A stretch of DNA of 64,000 bases from Acidibrevibacterium fodinaquatile (GCF_003352165.1 NZ_CP029176.1:992001-1056000), one strand, 5' to 3'. Positions 9,340 through 18,320 are shown, counted from the stretch's first letter. Notes: generated by a model from the sequence alone, not told the origin. A program made the numbers and translations.

Positions 9340-10737
9340 ATGACCGTTCTGGACAAAAATCATCCTCCTTCTCCGTTCGATGCGCTGTCGGAGGCGCCGT
9401 GGCGGCGGTTTCATACCGTCGCCGTGCTGCTGTTTGGCGTCGGCTGGGCGATGGACGCGTTCGAGGTGACTTTGGTTGGCAATGTCATGGGCGCGCTCGG
9501 GACGCGGTTTCACCTCGGCGGGCAAGCGATGTCGGTGCTGCTCGCCGCCTGGTTTTGCGGGCTGATGCTGGGGGCGGCTTGGTTTGGCGCCTTGTCTGAC
9601 CGCTATGGCAGGCGGCGGGTTTTTCTCGCGAGTCTCACGCTCTACGGTCTCGCGACCCTGGCCGCCGCCGTTGCGCCCAATCTCACCGCCTTGCTCGTGC
9701 TGAGGGCCCTCGCCGGGGTCGGGGTCGGCGCCGAATATGCCGCGATCAACGCGGCGATCACCGAATTGGTGCCGCGTCGCGCGCGCGGGCGGGCTTCGGC
9801 GATCGTGCTCAATTTCTGGCCGCTCGGCAGCTTGCTTGCCGCTCTTCTCGCCTGGCCGCTGCTCGCGGCACTCCCGCCCGATCTCGGCTGGCGGATGGTG
9901 TTCGCGGCTGGCGGGCTGATCGCGCTCTCCACTGCCTGGCTGCGGCGCTATCTGCCCGAAAGCCCGCGCTGGCTGCTCGCGCAAGGCCGCAGCGCGGAAG
10001 CCGCCGCCATCCTCGCGCGGGTGACCGGCGAGGCGCCGGGATGGCTCGCGCTGCCCGCCGCGCCGGCTGCGAAAGCCTCGTTGATCACGCTGCTGCGCCA
10101 GGCGCCGGGGCGGCTTGCGCTCGGTGCCGCGCTCGATTTCGCCGAGGCCGCCGGCTATTACGGCTTGTTCGCCTTCCTCCCGCTCGTGGTATTGCCTGCC
10201 TTGCATCTTGCGCCGCACGCCTTGCCGCTCTTTTATCTCGCCGGCAGTTTCGGCGCGCTGGCCGGCGGGTTGGCCGCGGCGCTGACGCTCGATCGCTTCG
10301 GCCGGTTCTGGAGCGTGAGCCTGTTTTATGGCGCAACCGGGCTCGCGACCATCGCCTTGGCGCTCGCGTCCGGCCTTGGCGCCGGCGTCATCATGGCCGG
10401 GTTCGCGCTCACCAATCTTTTGGCGACGGCGAGCTGGATCGCCGCCTATCCGACATTTTCGGAACTGTTTCCGACCCATTTGCGCGCGACCGGCATCGGC
10501 GCCAGCGTCGCGGTCGGGCGGATCGGGGCGATGATCGCGCCATTCCTGGTCGCCGCCCTCGGGGCTCGCAGCATGGCCGCGGCGTTGTTTCTGCTCGCCG
10601 GGTTCTGGCTGTTCGGGGCGCTGGTGATGGTTGTCTGGCGGATCGCGGGTGGGATCGAAGGAAGCGGGCTGGCGCTCGAGCGGATCGCGCCCGCGGCACC
10701 AGCATCGGCAATGACGTCGGGGGCGTCGCGTGCCTGA
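9340..10737 (+). CDS. MFS transporter (sugar/acid:H+ symporter type)
   Basis: 465 residues from ATG 9340; a TTG 19 codons upstream is a weaker alternative. Twelve hydrophobic segments are arranged 6+6. MFS signatures are present: GVGWAMDAFEVTL in TM1, the loop GALSDRYGRRRV between TM2 and TM3, GVGAEYAAINAAITELVPRRARGRAS after TM4, and PTFSELFPTHLRATGIG in the second half. This pattern fits the metabolite:H+ symporter/sugar-porter-like branch. The 3' end overlaps the phosphoesterase-radical SAM gene by 8 bases, so transporter and enzyme are probably co-expressed and may act on the same compound. Substrate not determinable. Confidence 0.88.
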   Translation: MTVLDKNHPPSPFDALSEAPWRRFHTVAVLLFGVGWAMDAFEVTLVGNVMGALGTRFHLGGQAMSVLLAAWFCGLMLGAAWFGALSDRYGRRRVFLASLTLYGLATLAAAVAPNLTALLVLRALAGVGVGAEYAAINAAITELVPRRARGRASAIVLNFWPLGSLLAALLAWPLLAALPPDLGWRMVFAAGGLIALSTAWLRRYLPESPRWLLAQGRSAEAAAILARVTGEAPGWLALPAAPAAKASLITLLRQAPGRLALGAALDFAEAAGYYGLFAFLPLVVLPALHLAPHALPLFYLAGSFGALAGGLAAALTLDRFGRFWSVSLFYGATGLATIALALASGLGAGVIMAGFALTNLLATASWIAAYPTFSELFPTHLRATGIGASVAVGRIGAMIAPFLVAALGARSMAAALFLLAGFWLFGALVMVVWRIAGGIEGSGLALERIAPAAPASAMTSGASRA

Positions 10738-12550
10738 CGGCGGCGCGCGGCAGGACATGGCGGCGCCCGTGCCGCTGCTCGTCGCGGAGGGGCCGGTTCT
10801 GGTCTTCGGCGGCGGCTATAGTAACCGCGAGGCGACCGAGGCGCTGCTCGCCGAGGCCGAACGGCTCGGCATCCCGCCCGCCCGCATGATCTGCACTGGC
10901 GATGTCGTCGCCTATGGCGCCGATCCGCAGGCGGTGGTCGATCTCATCCGCGCCGCCGGGATCGCGACGGTGATGGGCAATTGTGAGGAGCAATTGGCCG
11001 CCGGCGCCGAGGATTGCGGCTGCGGCTTCACCCCGGGATCGCGCTGCGAGCGGCTTTCCGCGGCCTGGTTCACCTATGCCAGCGCCCATGTCGATGACGC
11101 GGCGCGGCGTTGGATGGCGGGGCTGCCGCGCCGGCTCGATCTCGTCATCGGCGAGCATCGCCTCGCCGTCGTCCATGGCGCGCCGAGCCGGATCAACCGC
11201 TTCGTTTTTGCCTCTCACCCGGACGCCGATCTTGCGCGCGAAATCGCCGCGACCGGCACCGAGGGCGTGATCGGCGGCCATTGCGGCGTGCCCTTCACCC
11301 GCGTCATCGCTGATCGGCTTTGGCACAATGCCGGGGTGATCGGCCTTCCCGCCAATGACGGAACCCCGCGCGGCTGGTTCAGCCTACTCACGCCCGGGCG
11401 CGACGGTCTTGAAATCCGCCATCTGCCGCTCGCCTATGATCACCGCCGGGCGGCGGCGGCGATGCGGCGGGCTGGGCTGCCGGAGGACTATGCCGAGACG
11501 CTGGAAAGCGGCATCTGGCCGAATGTCGATATCCTGCCGCCCGCCGAGCAAGCGCTGAGCGGCGCGGCACTCGCGGCCGAGACGCACCATTGGCCACAAA
11601 CCGGCGCAATCGCATCGGCGCCGCGGCCGGCCTTCGCCGACCCAATGCGGACCGCGCGCGGCGAGCCGCATGCGACGGTGGCGCCGACCGGCCTCGAAAC
11701 CCTCTGGTTCAACACCGGCACCCTCTGCAACATCGCCTGCACCGATTGCTATATCGAAAGCAGCCCGCGCAACGATCGCCTGATCTATCTCGCCCGCGCC
11801 GATTTCGACCGGCTTCTCGACGAGGCGGCCGCACACCATCCCGAGCTTGGCGAAATCGGATTCACCGGCGGCGAGCCGTTTCTGAACCCGGACACGCCGG
11901 GCATGATCGCCGCCGCGCTCGAACGTGGCTATCGCGCTTTGGTGCTGACCAACGCCATGCGCCCGCTGCAGCGCCACGGGGCTTTTCTCTGCGCGCTGGC
12001 CGCAGCCCACGGCGCGCGGCTGGCGATCCGGGTGTCGCTCGATCACTACACCGAGGCGGGCCATGAGCGCCTGCGCGGCGCCGGGAGTTTCGCGCCGACA
12101 CTCGCCGGGCTTGGCATGCTTGCTGGGAGTGGCGCAGCACTTTCGATCGCCGCCCGCTTTCCCGCCGGCGAGGATGAAAGCGCATGGCGCGCCGGCTTCG
12201 CCGCCTTGTTCGCCGAGCGCGGCCTTGCGCTTGACGCCTTCGACCCCGCGCGCTTGGTGCTGTTTCCCGAACTCGCGAACCAGCCCGACCCGCCGGAGGT
12301 GAGTGCGACCTGCTGGCAGACCTTGGCGCGGCGCGGGCGGCGGGTGATGTGCGAGACCTCACGCATGGTCGTCCATCGCCGCGGCGAGGCGGTGCCGCGC
12401 CTCGTCGCCTGCACCTTGCAGCCTTATGCGCCGGACTTCGATCTCGGCACCGATCTTGCCGCGGCCATGCGCCCGGTGACCCTCAATCACCCGCATTGCG
12501 CGCGGTTTTGCGTCTTCGGCGCCGCGTCCTGCTCGGCGCCGGCGGGATAG
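10730..12550 (+). CDS. Metallophosphoesterase-radical SAM fusion protein
   Basis: 606 residues (GTG 10730; an ATG at 10757 is an alternative). Residues ~20-235 form a calcineurin-like phosphoesterase fold: ICTGDVVAYG (D58), MGNCEEQ (83-89), VVHGAP (H149), IGGHCGVPF (181-189) and WHNAGVIG. The first metal site is altered: the usual GDxHGN is replaced by GGGYSN. Residues ~320-600 are a radical SAM domain with C-x3-C-x2-C (Cys333, 337, 340 in TLCNIACTDC) and the glycine-rich stretch GFTGGEPFLNPD. The Cys-rich tail (CARFCVFGAASC) could bind a second cluster. Coupled to the MFS transporter. Reaction unknown; both activities are inferred from motifs. Confidence 0.85.
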   Translation: MPDGGARQDMAAPVPLLVAEGPVLVFGGGYSNREATEALLAEAERLGIPPARMICTGDVVAYGADPQAVVDLIRAAGIATVMGNCEEQLAAGAEDCGCGFTPGSRCERLSAAWFTYASAHVDDAARRWMAGLPRRLDLVIGEHRLAVVHGAPSRINRFVFASHPDADLAREIAATGTEGVIGGHCGVPFTRVIADRLWHNAGVIGLPANDGTPRGWFSLLTPGRDGLEIRHLPLAYDHRRAAAAMRRAGLPEDYAETLESGIWPNVDILPPAEQALSGAALAAETHHWPQTGAIASAPRPAFADPMRTARGEPHATVAPTGLETLWFNTGTLCNIACTDCYIESSPRNDRLIYLARADFDRLLDEAAAHHPELGEIGFTGGEPFLNPDTPGMIAAALERGYRALVLTNAMRPLQRHGAFLCALAAAHGARLAIRVSLDHYTEAGHERLRGAGSFAPTLAGLGMLAGSGAALSIAARFPAGEDESAWRAGFAALFAERGLALDAFDPARLVLFPELANQPDPPEVSATCWQTLARRGRRVMCETSRMVVHRRGEAVPRLVACTLQPYAPDFDLGTDLAAAMRPVTLNHPHCARFCVFGAASCSAPAG

Positions 12551-12619
12551 GGCGCCAAGCATAAAAAAATAATAACTCGGGTTACGATGAGAGCGTGGAA
12601 TCCGCCTTGCGCTCACGTA

Positions 12620-12635
12620 ATGTTTATATAAACAT
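12620..12635. promoter_or_regulatory. Perfect 16-bp palindrome, candidate operator
   Basis: ATGTTTATATAAACAT is identical to its reverse complement. It sits 66 bases upstream of the TTG start of the outer-membrane protein gene, in an AT-rich pocket (about 12558-12636) within GC-rich DNA. It contains TATATAA, which may double as a -10 region. The regulator is unknown. Confidence 0.5.
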
Positions 12636-12700
12636 AGCGCGATCACCGAAGGGAACCTCCCGGCAGGTTTCCCCGATTTCCAGAGAGCGGAGGAAATACC

Positions 12701-13648
12701 TTGTTATCAAAAGCGTGGATCTGGCCACTGGTGGCCGGGATGGGGATTTGCGCGCTCATCGCCCCGGATCTCGCGGCGGCGGAGGATAGCGTCGGGCCGG
12801 TCATCCCGGCGCCAGCGCCGGCGGTCGTCAATCCGACCTATGACCCCGGTTATGACAATATGTCCGACTATTTCTCGCATTGGTTCGACCGCGTCGACCG
12901 CGCGCAAGCCGAGCAGCCGCATTGGATGACGCCGATCATCACCGTGACCCCGCGTCTCGAGGAGGAATTCCGCTGGGACCAGTATTGGGAGCACGCGCCC
13001 AACGGCGCCAATATCGACGTCTATGATTCCGGCAAGGGGCTGGAACTGATCCCGACCGAAACCGAGGAACTCATCCTCAACACCCCGCCCTATGTCACCA
13101 CCGGCAACATCCCGCGCGGCGCCAGCGGCTTCGCCGACTGGCCGGTGTTTCTGTTCAAGCAGCGCCTGGCCTCGGCCAACGAGCAGAACGGCAATTATAT
13201 CCTGACCCTGTTCTTCTCCGGCCAGGCGCCGATCGGCATCCCGCGCTATAGCGAAAACGCCTATGTCCTCACCCCGACCATCGCCGGCGGCTTCGGCATC
13301 GGCGATTTCGACCTCCAGGCGACGTTCGGCACCCCGTACCCGACCGATCATCTCAGTACCATCGGGGCGCAGCTCGCGACCAATGTCACGCTGCAATATC
13401 ATTTTCTGGACTATTTATGGCCGGAATTCAGCATCACCGATCTCGATTTTCTGAGCGGCGCGCGTGGCGGCAAGAACGAGATCTTCCTGTTTCCCGGCAT
13501 TCTTTTCGGCCGCTTTCAGCTCTATGGACGCCTGCGTATGACCTTCGGTTTCGGCTATCAGTTCGCGGTCTCGCCGCATGCCGAATATGACCCGCTGACG
13601 CCGACCTACACCCATGCCTGGATTTTCTCGGTGCGGTTTCCGTTCTGA
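12701..13648 (+). CDS. Conserved outer-membrane/secreted beta-barrel-like protein
   Basis: 315 residues, start TTG 12701 chosen because GCGGAGGAA lies 6 bases upstream and a signal peptide follows directly (hydrophobic 6-24, cleavage near LAAA-E at 27). The second half has alternating-hydrophobicity strands (YVLTPTIAGGFGIGDFDLQATFG, NVTLQYHFLDYLWPEF, LYGRLRMTFGFGYQFAV) and ends HAWIFSVRFPF with a terminal Phe, typical of outer-membrane barrels. No named family recognised. It stands alone on its strand with a palindrome upstream. Confidence 0.7.
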   Translation: MLSKAWIWPLVAGMGICALIAPDLAAAEDSVGPVIPAPAPAVVNPTYDPGYDNMSDYFSHWFDRVDRAQAEQPHWMTPIITVTPRLEEEFRWDQYWEHAPNGANIDVYDSGKGLELIPTETEELILNTPPYVTTGNIPRGASGFADWPVFLFKQRLASANEQNGNYILTLFFSGQAPIGIPRYSENAYVLTPTIAGGFGIGDFDLQATFGTPYPTDHLSTIGAQLATNVTLQYHFLDYLWPEFSITDLDFLSGARGGKNEIFLFPGILFGRFQLYGRLRMTFGFGYQFAVSPHAEYDPLTPTYTHAWIFSVRFPF

Positions 13649-13736
13649 TCCGTTCACGGTTGTGTGACCGCGACACTGCATCCATTCCGCTGCCCCGCGC
13701 GTAAGTCAGGGCAAAGCAGCGAGTGGTTGGGGTCTC

Positions 13737-14924
13737 ATGTCTGAAAAGCCGTTGGAGAGCTTCGTCGGCGTGGTCGGCAAGGAAACCTGGTGGTCACGTA
13801 TCGCGGCGCTGGAAGCGGCGGCTGCGGAGGGGCGGCGCTGTGGCCGGGCGGCGCGGCAGCGGCATGCGATCGAGCTGACCATCGCCCGGCTGCTGCGCGC
13901 GCCGGCGCGCGCGCCGAATGCCGCGGAAAGCGAAATCGTCCATCTCGCCGGCTTGCTTGCGGCGTCGTTTCGCGGCCTCGCCGCGAAGGGAAAGGCGGCG
14001 CTGCACGCCAGCCTCCACGCCGCGCTCAGTGGCGATGGCGCGCTCACCCCGATTTTTCACCAGATGCGGGTCGCCGAGCGGCATCGGCGGCGGGGATTTT
14101 CGGTCAGTTTCGCCGGGCTCGAGACCGGCGCCGCGTTCGATCTCGCGATCAGCCGCAATGGTGCCCGCGCCGAAATCGTCTGCGATGTCCTCTCCGCCGA
14201 GGATGGACGCGAGGTTTCGCGGCAGGCCTGGCGGCAGCTCGCCGACCGCGTCGATCCCGATCTGCACGCCTGGCTTGCCGCTCACCCCGGCCGCTATCTC
14301 CTCAAGATGACGCTGCCGCAGGGGTTGCGGGCTGATGGGGGCGGAGAGACTGCGAGCCCCGCGCACCTGCAGGCGCGCATCCGCACGCTTTTGGCGGGTG
14401 ATGGTCGGGCGCAGCAGGATGAGACGGCGGTGCTGCGGCTCGATCCGCTCGTCCTCGCCGGGACGGACACCAGTCAACACGGCCTACTCGCGCAATTGCG
14501 CGGCGATTTTGGTCCCGAAGCGCATCTTTCGGTCACCGTCGCCGGCCAGGGCGTGTTCGTCATGGCAGCGCGCGCGGCGCGCGAGGACGATGTCGGGACG
14601 GCGCTCAGGCGGCGCCTCGCGGCGCTCAGCGGCAGCCGTCTGAGCGGCGCCGCGCCTGGCGTTCTGGCGATGTTTCTCGAGGATACCGATCTCGCCGAAT
14701 GGCGTGGCTTGCGCGAGACGCTTCGCCTCGAGGGCGCGGCGCGGGGCTTCCTCGCCGGCGCCGAGGCGCGTCCGGTGGCCGCGGTGAGCTGCGCGACGCG
14801 GGCCGAACTCGTCGGCCTGCCGGTGCCGCAAGCCGCGGCGGGCGGCGAAGTGCGCTTTGCCAACCCCGCTCACCCGGCCGCGCGTTCCCCCGAACTCGCG
14901 GCGGCGATCCGCTCGGCGGAGTGA
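13737..14924 (+). CDS. Hypothetical protein
   Basis: 395 residues from ATG 13737. No signal peptide or transmembrane segment is evident. Composition is Ala/Arg/Leu-rich with mixed helix and strand; a stretch GFSVSFAGLETGAAFDLAISRNGARAEIVCDVLSAEDG (about 120-157) resembles a nuclease-like or substrate-recognition beta sheet but lacks a motif I can name. Codon use and GC match its neighbours, so it looks native. Coding potential is convincing because the frame is long, begins at a reasonable start and fits between two real genes. Function unknown. Confidence 0.65.
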   Translation: MSEKPLESFVGVVGKETWWSRIAALEAAAAEGRRCGRAARQRHAIELTIARLLRAPARAPNAAESEIVHLAGLLAASFRGLAAKGKAALHASLHAALSGDGALTPIFHQMRVAERHRRRGFSVSFAGLETGAAFDLAISRNGARAEIVCDVLSAEDGREVSRQAWRQLADRVDPDLHAWLAAHPGRYLLKMTLPQGLRADGGGETASPAHLQARIRTLLAGDGRAQQDETAVLRLDPLVLAGTDTSQHGLLAQLRGDFGPEAHLSVTVAGQGVFVMAARAAREDDVGTALRRRLAALSGSRLSGAAPGVLAMFLEDTDLAEWRGLRETLRLEGAARGFLAGAEARPVAAVSCATRAELVGLPVPQAAAGGEVRFANPAHPAARSPELAAAIRSAE

Positions 14925-14948
14925 GCGCTCGAACCGGGCGGCGCGGCG

Positions 14949-15830
14949 TCAGGCCGATCGCGCTCTAGCGACGAGGTCGCGGAGCTTGGCGGCGGCGGCG
15001 GTGCCTTTGAGGACGTCACGCCAATTGGCTTCGGCGACGCGCTGATGCGCGCCGACGGCGTCATCGGCGCTGGTCACCATCGCAACGCCGGGCTGGCCAT
15101 TCGGCGCGGTATCGGGTGGGAACGGGTTGACGGCGAGGCTGGCGCGATCGCGGGTGCGGAGAATCTCGAATGTGCTGCTCGGCTCACCCGATTGCAGGAG
15201 GCCGAATTGCAGGCCCATCGGCTCGGTTTCCATCAGACTTGCGGTATGTTCGATTTCGGTGGCGGCGATGTCGCGGCAGACGCGGCGCATCCGTTCCGAA
15301 AGCGGCAGCGCGCTCGCGATCCCGCCTTCGAGGAAGCGGGCGATCGAGGAGGCCGAGACCATGGCGATGATGCTCGGGCGTCGCGCTTGGTAGGATTTCT
15401 TGCGGGCGGCAAGGAGGCCGAGCAATTGCTCCGCTGCCGAGCGCATGGCGCCGCGCTCCGCCCCGGCGGCGTCGGCGGCTTCGAAAAAGGCTTCGGCGAG
15501 CGCCGAATCATAGTTGGCGGAGGTGGTGAGATAACAGATCGGCTGGTGCACGAGCAGGATCTGATCGGCGGTTTCCTCGATCTGGCGGAGGCGCTCGAAA
15601 TAGCCGGCAGGACGATTATAATATTCGACCCCGATCCCAAGTAGGGATAAGGGCGAAATTTTGAGCAATTCAGCCAAACGCTGAATGGTGTCGAGCTTGA
15701 TGACTTCGCCTTTTTCATAGCGATAGAGCGCTGCCCGGGAGACGCCGAGACGAGCGGCGATTTCCTCGGCGCGAAGGCCGGTTTCCATGCGATAAGCGCG
15801 CAGTTGCTGGCCGATCTCAGTGAAGCGCAT
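14949..15830 (-). CDS. XRE-family transcriptional regulator
   Basis: 293 residues. The N-terminal HTH (about 6-60: LRAYRMETGLRAEEIAARLG then SRAALYRYEKGEVIKLDTIQRLAELL) is a classical Cro/C1 domain. The remaining ~230 residues form a helical sensor/dimerisation region I cannot assign. The ATG at 15830 is preceded by a cluster of CGAATC/GATTCG half-sites. It is divergent from glxR only in the sense that the next gene on the right is read toward it on the same strand; no obvious target gene is fused or overlapping, so autoregulation is the safest guess. Confidence 0.85.
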   Translation of the reverse strand: MRFTEIGQQLRAYRMETGLRAEEIAARLGVSRAALYRYEKGEVIKLDTIQRLAELLKISPLSLLGIGVEYYNRPAGYFERLRQIEETADQILLVHQPICYLTTSANYDSALAEAFFEAADAAGAERGAMRSAAEQLLGLLAARKKSYQARRPSIIAMVSASSIARFLEGGIASALPLSERMRRVCRDIAATEIEHTASLMETEPMGLQFGLLQSGEPSSTFEILRTRDRASLAVNPFPPDTAPNGQPGVAMVTSADDAVGAHQRVAEANWRDVLKGTAAAAKLRDLVARARSA

Positions 15831-15851
15831 GAGCGGTATCCCTCCAGAGCT

Positions 15852-15925
15852 CGAATCACCCGAATCCTGATCCGCATTCCGATTCGGACAAAATTTAATA
15901 GGTGATTATCGCATGTCTCGGAATC
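15852..15925. promoter_or_regulatory. Cluster of CGAATC half-sites upstream of the XRE gene
   Basis: CGAATC occurs at 15852-15857 and 15861-15866, its inverse GATTCG at 15881-15886 inside the inverted repeat TCCGATTCGGA (15878-15888), and GGAATC at 15920-15925. The sites lie just upstream of the regulator start (15830, minus strand) in a less GC-rich gap. Repeated half-sites next to a Cro/C1-type regulator suggest its own operator; binding is inferred. Confidence 0.45.
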
Positions 15926-16030
15926 AGAGTCATGGGCTTAATTTCATATCAGCGATAATATTTCGGCGCTGATGGCCGCGATCTTCATATGACGTGAATA
16001 AAAAGTAATGGAATCCCGCTCCGCGTGTCT

Positions 16031-16918
16031 TCACCCCGGCGCGTGCACCTTATGCGCGGCCAGCTCTTCGAGTGCTTCCAGCATCGCCGCATGGTCGCGG
16101 TCGGCGCCACCATGCGCCACCACCGCCGAGAAAAGCTGCTGCGCACTCGCCGTATTGGGGAGGGCAAGGCCGAGCTGACGCGCCGCCGAGAGCGCGAGGT
16201 TGAGATCCTTCTGATGCAGGCGGACGCGAAAGCCCGGAGCGAAGCTGTGATCGAGCATCCTCTGGCCATGCACTTCGAGCACCCGCGAGGCCGCGAAACC
16301 GCCGAGCAGGGCGGCGCGGACGCGCGCGGGATCGGCGCCGGCACGCGAGGCGAAGAGCAACGCCTCCGCCACCGCCTCGATATTGAGCGCGACCACGATC
16401 TGGTTGGCGACCTTGCAGATCTGGCCCGCGCCATTCTCGGCCCCGATATGGGTGATACTCTTGCCCATGGCGGCAAATAGGGGCTCTGCGCGCCGGAAAG
16501 CCGCCTCCGGCCCGCCGACCATGATGGTGAGCGTTGCTTGCTTGGCGCCGACCTCGCCGCCCGAGACCGGCGCGTCGAGATAGTGGCAGCCAAGGCCCGC
16601 GATGCGTTCGGCGAAGCGCTTGGTCGCGAGCGGGTCGATCGAGGACATGTCGATCACCAGCTTGCCCGCCGATAGCCCATCCGCGACGCCGTTTGCGCCA
16701 AACAGCACCTGCTCGACATCGGGGGTGTCGGGCAGCATCAGGATCACCACCTCGGCGGCGCGCGCGACCGCCGTCGCATCGGCGAGCACGGTTGCCGCCG
16801 CGCGGATTTCCGCCGTCAGGCTCGCGCGTTCGGGAACCAGGATCTCGTGGCCGGCCTTCTTGAGATTGAGCGCCATCGGGCGCCCCATGATGCCAAGGCC
16901 GATGAAACCGATCTGCAT
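16031..16918 (-). CDS. glxR: 2-hydroxy-3-oxopropionate (tartronate semialdehyde) reductase
   Basis: 295-residue beta-hydroxyacid dehydrogenase reducing tartronate semialdehyde to D-glycerate with NAD(P)H. The Rossmann start IGFIGLGIMGRPMALNLKKAGH (2-23), the substrate-binding DAPVSGGEVGAKQATLTIMVGG segment and the catalytic lysine region GAGQICKVANQIVV are intact. Length is typical. It lies 28 bases downstream of hyi on the same strand, so the pair converts hydroxypyruvate/tartronate semialdehyde in glyoxylate assimilation. The glyoxylate carboligase gene (gcl) that often accompanies them is not in this window. Confidence 0.9.
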   Translation of the reverse strand: MQIGFIGLGIMGRPMALNLKKAGHEILVPERASLTAEIRAAATVLADATAVARAAEVVILMLPDTPDVEQVLFGANGVADGLSAGKLVIDMSSIDPLATKRFAERIAGLGCHYLDAPVSGGEVGAKQATLTIMVGGPEAAFRRAEPLFAAMGKSITHIGAENGAGQICKVANQIVVALNIEAVAEALLFASRAGADPARVRAALLGGFAASRVLEVHGQRMLDHSFAPGFRVRLHQKDLNLALSAARQLGLALPNTASAQQLFSAVVAHGGADRDHAAMLEALEELAAHKVHAPG

Positions 16919-16946
16919 GGTCTTTTCCTTCCGTTACGTGCCGCGC

Positions 16947-17726
16947 TCAAACGCCATAGCGCCGGCGCCAGGCGAGCCCGGCATTGGTGTCGCCGGCCGG
17001 GCGGTATTCGCAGCCGACCCAGCCCTGATAGCCGAGCGCGTCGATGCGCGCGAAAACATACTCCCAGCCGATTTCACCGCTTCCCGGCTCATGGCGGTCA
17101 GGGACGTCGGCGATCTGCATATGCGCGATCAGCGGCATGAGACGCGCCATCCGCCGTGTCACGTCACCCTCGGTGATCTGGCAGTGATAGAGGTCGAATT
17201 GCAGGCCGAGGCGCTCGCGCCCGAGCGCTTCGATGAGGTCGGCGGCTTGGTCGGTGGTATTGAGGAAATAGCCCGGCATGTCGCGGTGATTGATCGGCTC
17301 GATCAGCAATCTGACCCCGGCTGCCTGCGCCTCTTCTGCCGCCCAGGCAAGGTTGGTCGCATAGACCGCAGCCAGCGTCACCGGCGAAAGCCCAGCGGGC
17401 GCGAGTCCGGCCATGCAATGCACCTGTCGGCAGCCGAGCGCTTGCGCATAGGCGAGGGCGCGGCGGATCCCGGCGCGGAATTCCGCTTCGCGGCCGGGAA
17501 GGCAGGCGATGCCGCGCTCCCCCGCCGACCAATCCCCAGGCGGGGCGTTGAACAGCACCTGGGTCAGGCCCGCCGCGTCGAGGGCGGCGCGCAGCGTCGC
17601 CGGATCGTGGTCATAGGGAAACAGATATTCGACGGCGGTGAAGCCGGCGGCGGCGGCGGCGGCGAAACGTTCGAGGAACGGCACCTCGTTGAACATCATC
17701 GAGAGATTGGCGCAGAAACGCGGCAT
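16947..17726 (-). CDS. hyi: Hydroxypyruvate isomerase
   Basis: 259-residue TIM-barrel (AP endonuclease 2-like) isomerase interconverting hydroxypyruvate and tartronate semialdehyde. Features of the Hyi family: MPRFCANLSMMFNEVPFLERFAAAAAAGF at the N-terminus, VHCMAG, LLIEPINHRDMPGYFLNTTDQA (with the metal-binding Glu), LQFDLYHCQITEGD, HMQIADVPDRHEPGSGEI and VGCEYRP. Length is normal for the family. First gene of a hyi-glxR pair. No regulator is adjacent. Confidence 0.92.
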   Translation of the reverse strand: MPRFCANLSMMFNEVPFLERFAAAAAAGFTAVEYLFPYDHDPATLRAALDAAGLTQVLFNAPPGDWSAGERGIACLPGREAEFRAGIRRALAYAQALGCRQVHCMAGLAPAGLSPVTLAAVYATNLAWAAEEAQAAGVRLLIEPINHRDMPGYFLNTTDQAADLIEALGRERLGLQFDLYHCQITEGDVTRRMARLMPLIAHMQIADVPDRHEPGSGEIGWEYVFARIDALGYQGWVGCEYRPAGDTNAGLAWRRRYGV

Positions 17727-17833
17727 GTTTTCCTCCCCTCGGCGTGCTGGTCGGCGCGCCGGTCTCTCATCTTCATGGCCGCGAGGTTAACCGGGCGCGG
17801 CGGCGTTGACCAGATGGCCGCCGCCGCGCGCCC

Positions 17834-18163
17834 TCAGTGATCGGCCTCGTCGCCGTCGGGCTCGACCTCGATATCGGCGTCGAGCGTGTCGGCATCGTCT
17901 TCGAGATCGGCGGTGTCTTCGATCACGTCCGCGTCCTCGACCACCTCGATATCGACGAGATCGGCATCCTCGAGCTCCGGCGCCACTGCTTTCTTCGGCC
18001 GCTTATCCTCGACCACGGCGGTGGGCGGGCGGCGGAGACGGGGCTGCTCGGGCGGCTGCTCGGCGCCGCATTTCGGGCAGATCGCCGGCTGTTTCAGGAG
18101 ATCATAGAACCGGGTGCCGCATTGGACGCAGGTGCGCTTGCTGCCGAGTTCGGGCTTCGCCAT
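17834..18163 (-). CDS. TIGR02300-family zinc-ribbon acidic protein
   Basis: 109 residues from ATG 18163; the longer open frame to 18820 is rejected because it runs antisense through aroA. The N-terminus [25 protein letters not shown] carries two CxxC pairs (zinc ribbon) and the FYDL motif of TIGR02300. The second half is a highly acidic low-complexity tail (Asp/Glu about 64-109). The family is nearly restricted to alphaproteobacteria and its function is unknown. It is divergent from aroA, an arrangement widely seen in that class. Confidence 0.9.
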   Translation of the reverse strand: MAKPELGSKRTCVQCGTRFYDLLKQPAICPKCGAEQPPEQPRLRRPPTAVVEDKRPKKAVAPELEDADLVDIEVVEDADVIEDTADLEDDADTLDADIEVEPDGDEADH

Positions 18164-18320
18164 CGGGGGCCTCGTTAAAACGCCAATTGGCAAACAACAC
18201 CGCCAATTGGAACATGCCAGTCGGGCGCGCCCCATGCCATTCCCCCGCGCCTCTGTCAAACCCCTGAGCGCCGTGCTATCGCGCCGGCGGCGATGGCGGT
18301 GTCGGCAGGGAGAAAAGGCA

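Noticed and set aside
18114-18320. N-terminal extension of aroA
   Set aside because: The extra ~69 residues overlap the divergent TIGR02300 gene and are not part of EPSP synthases.
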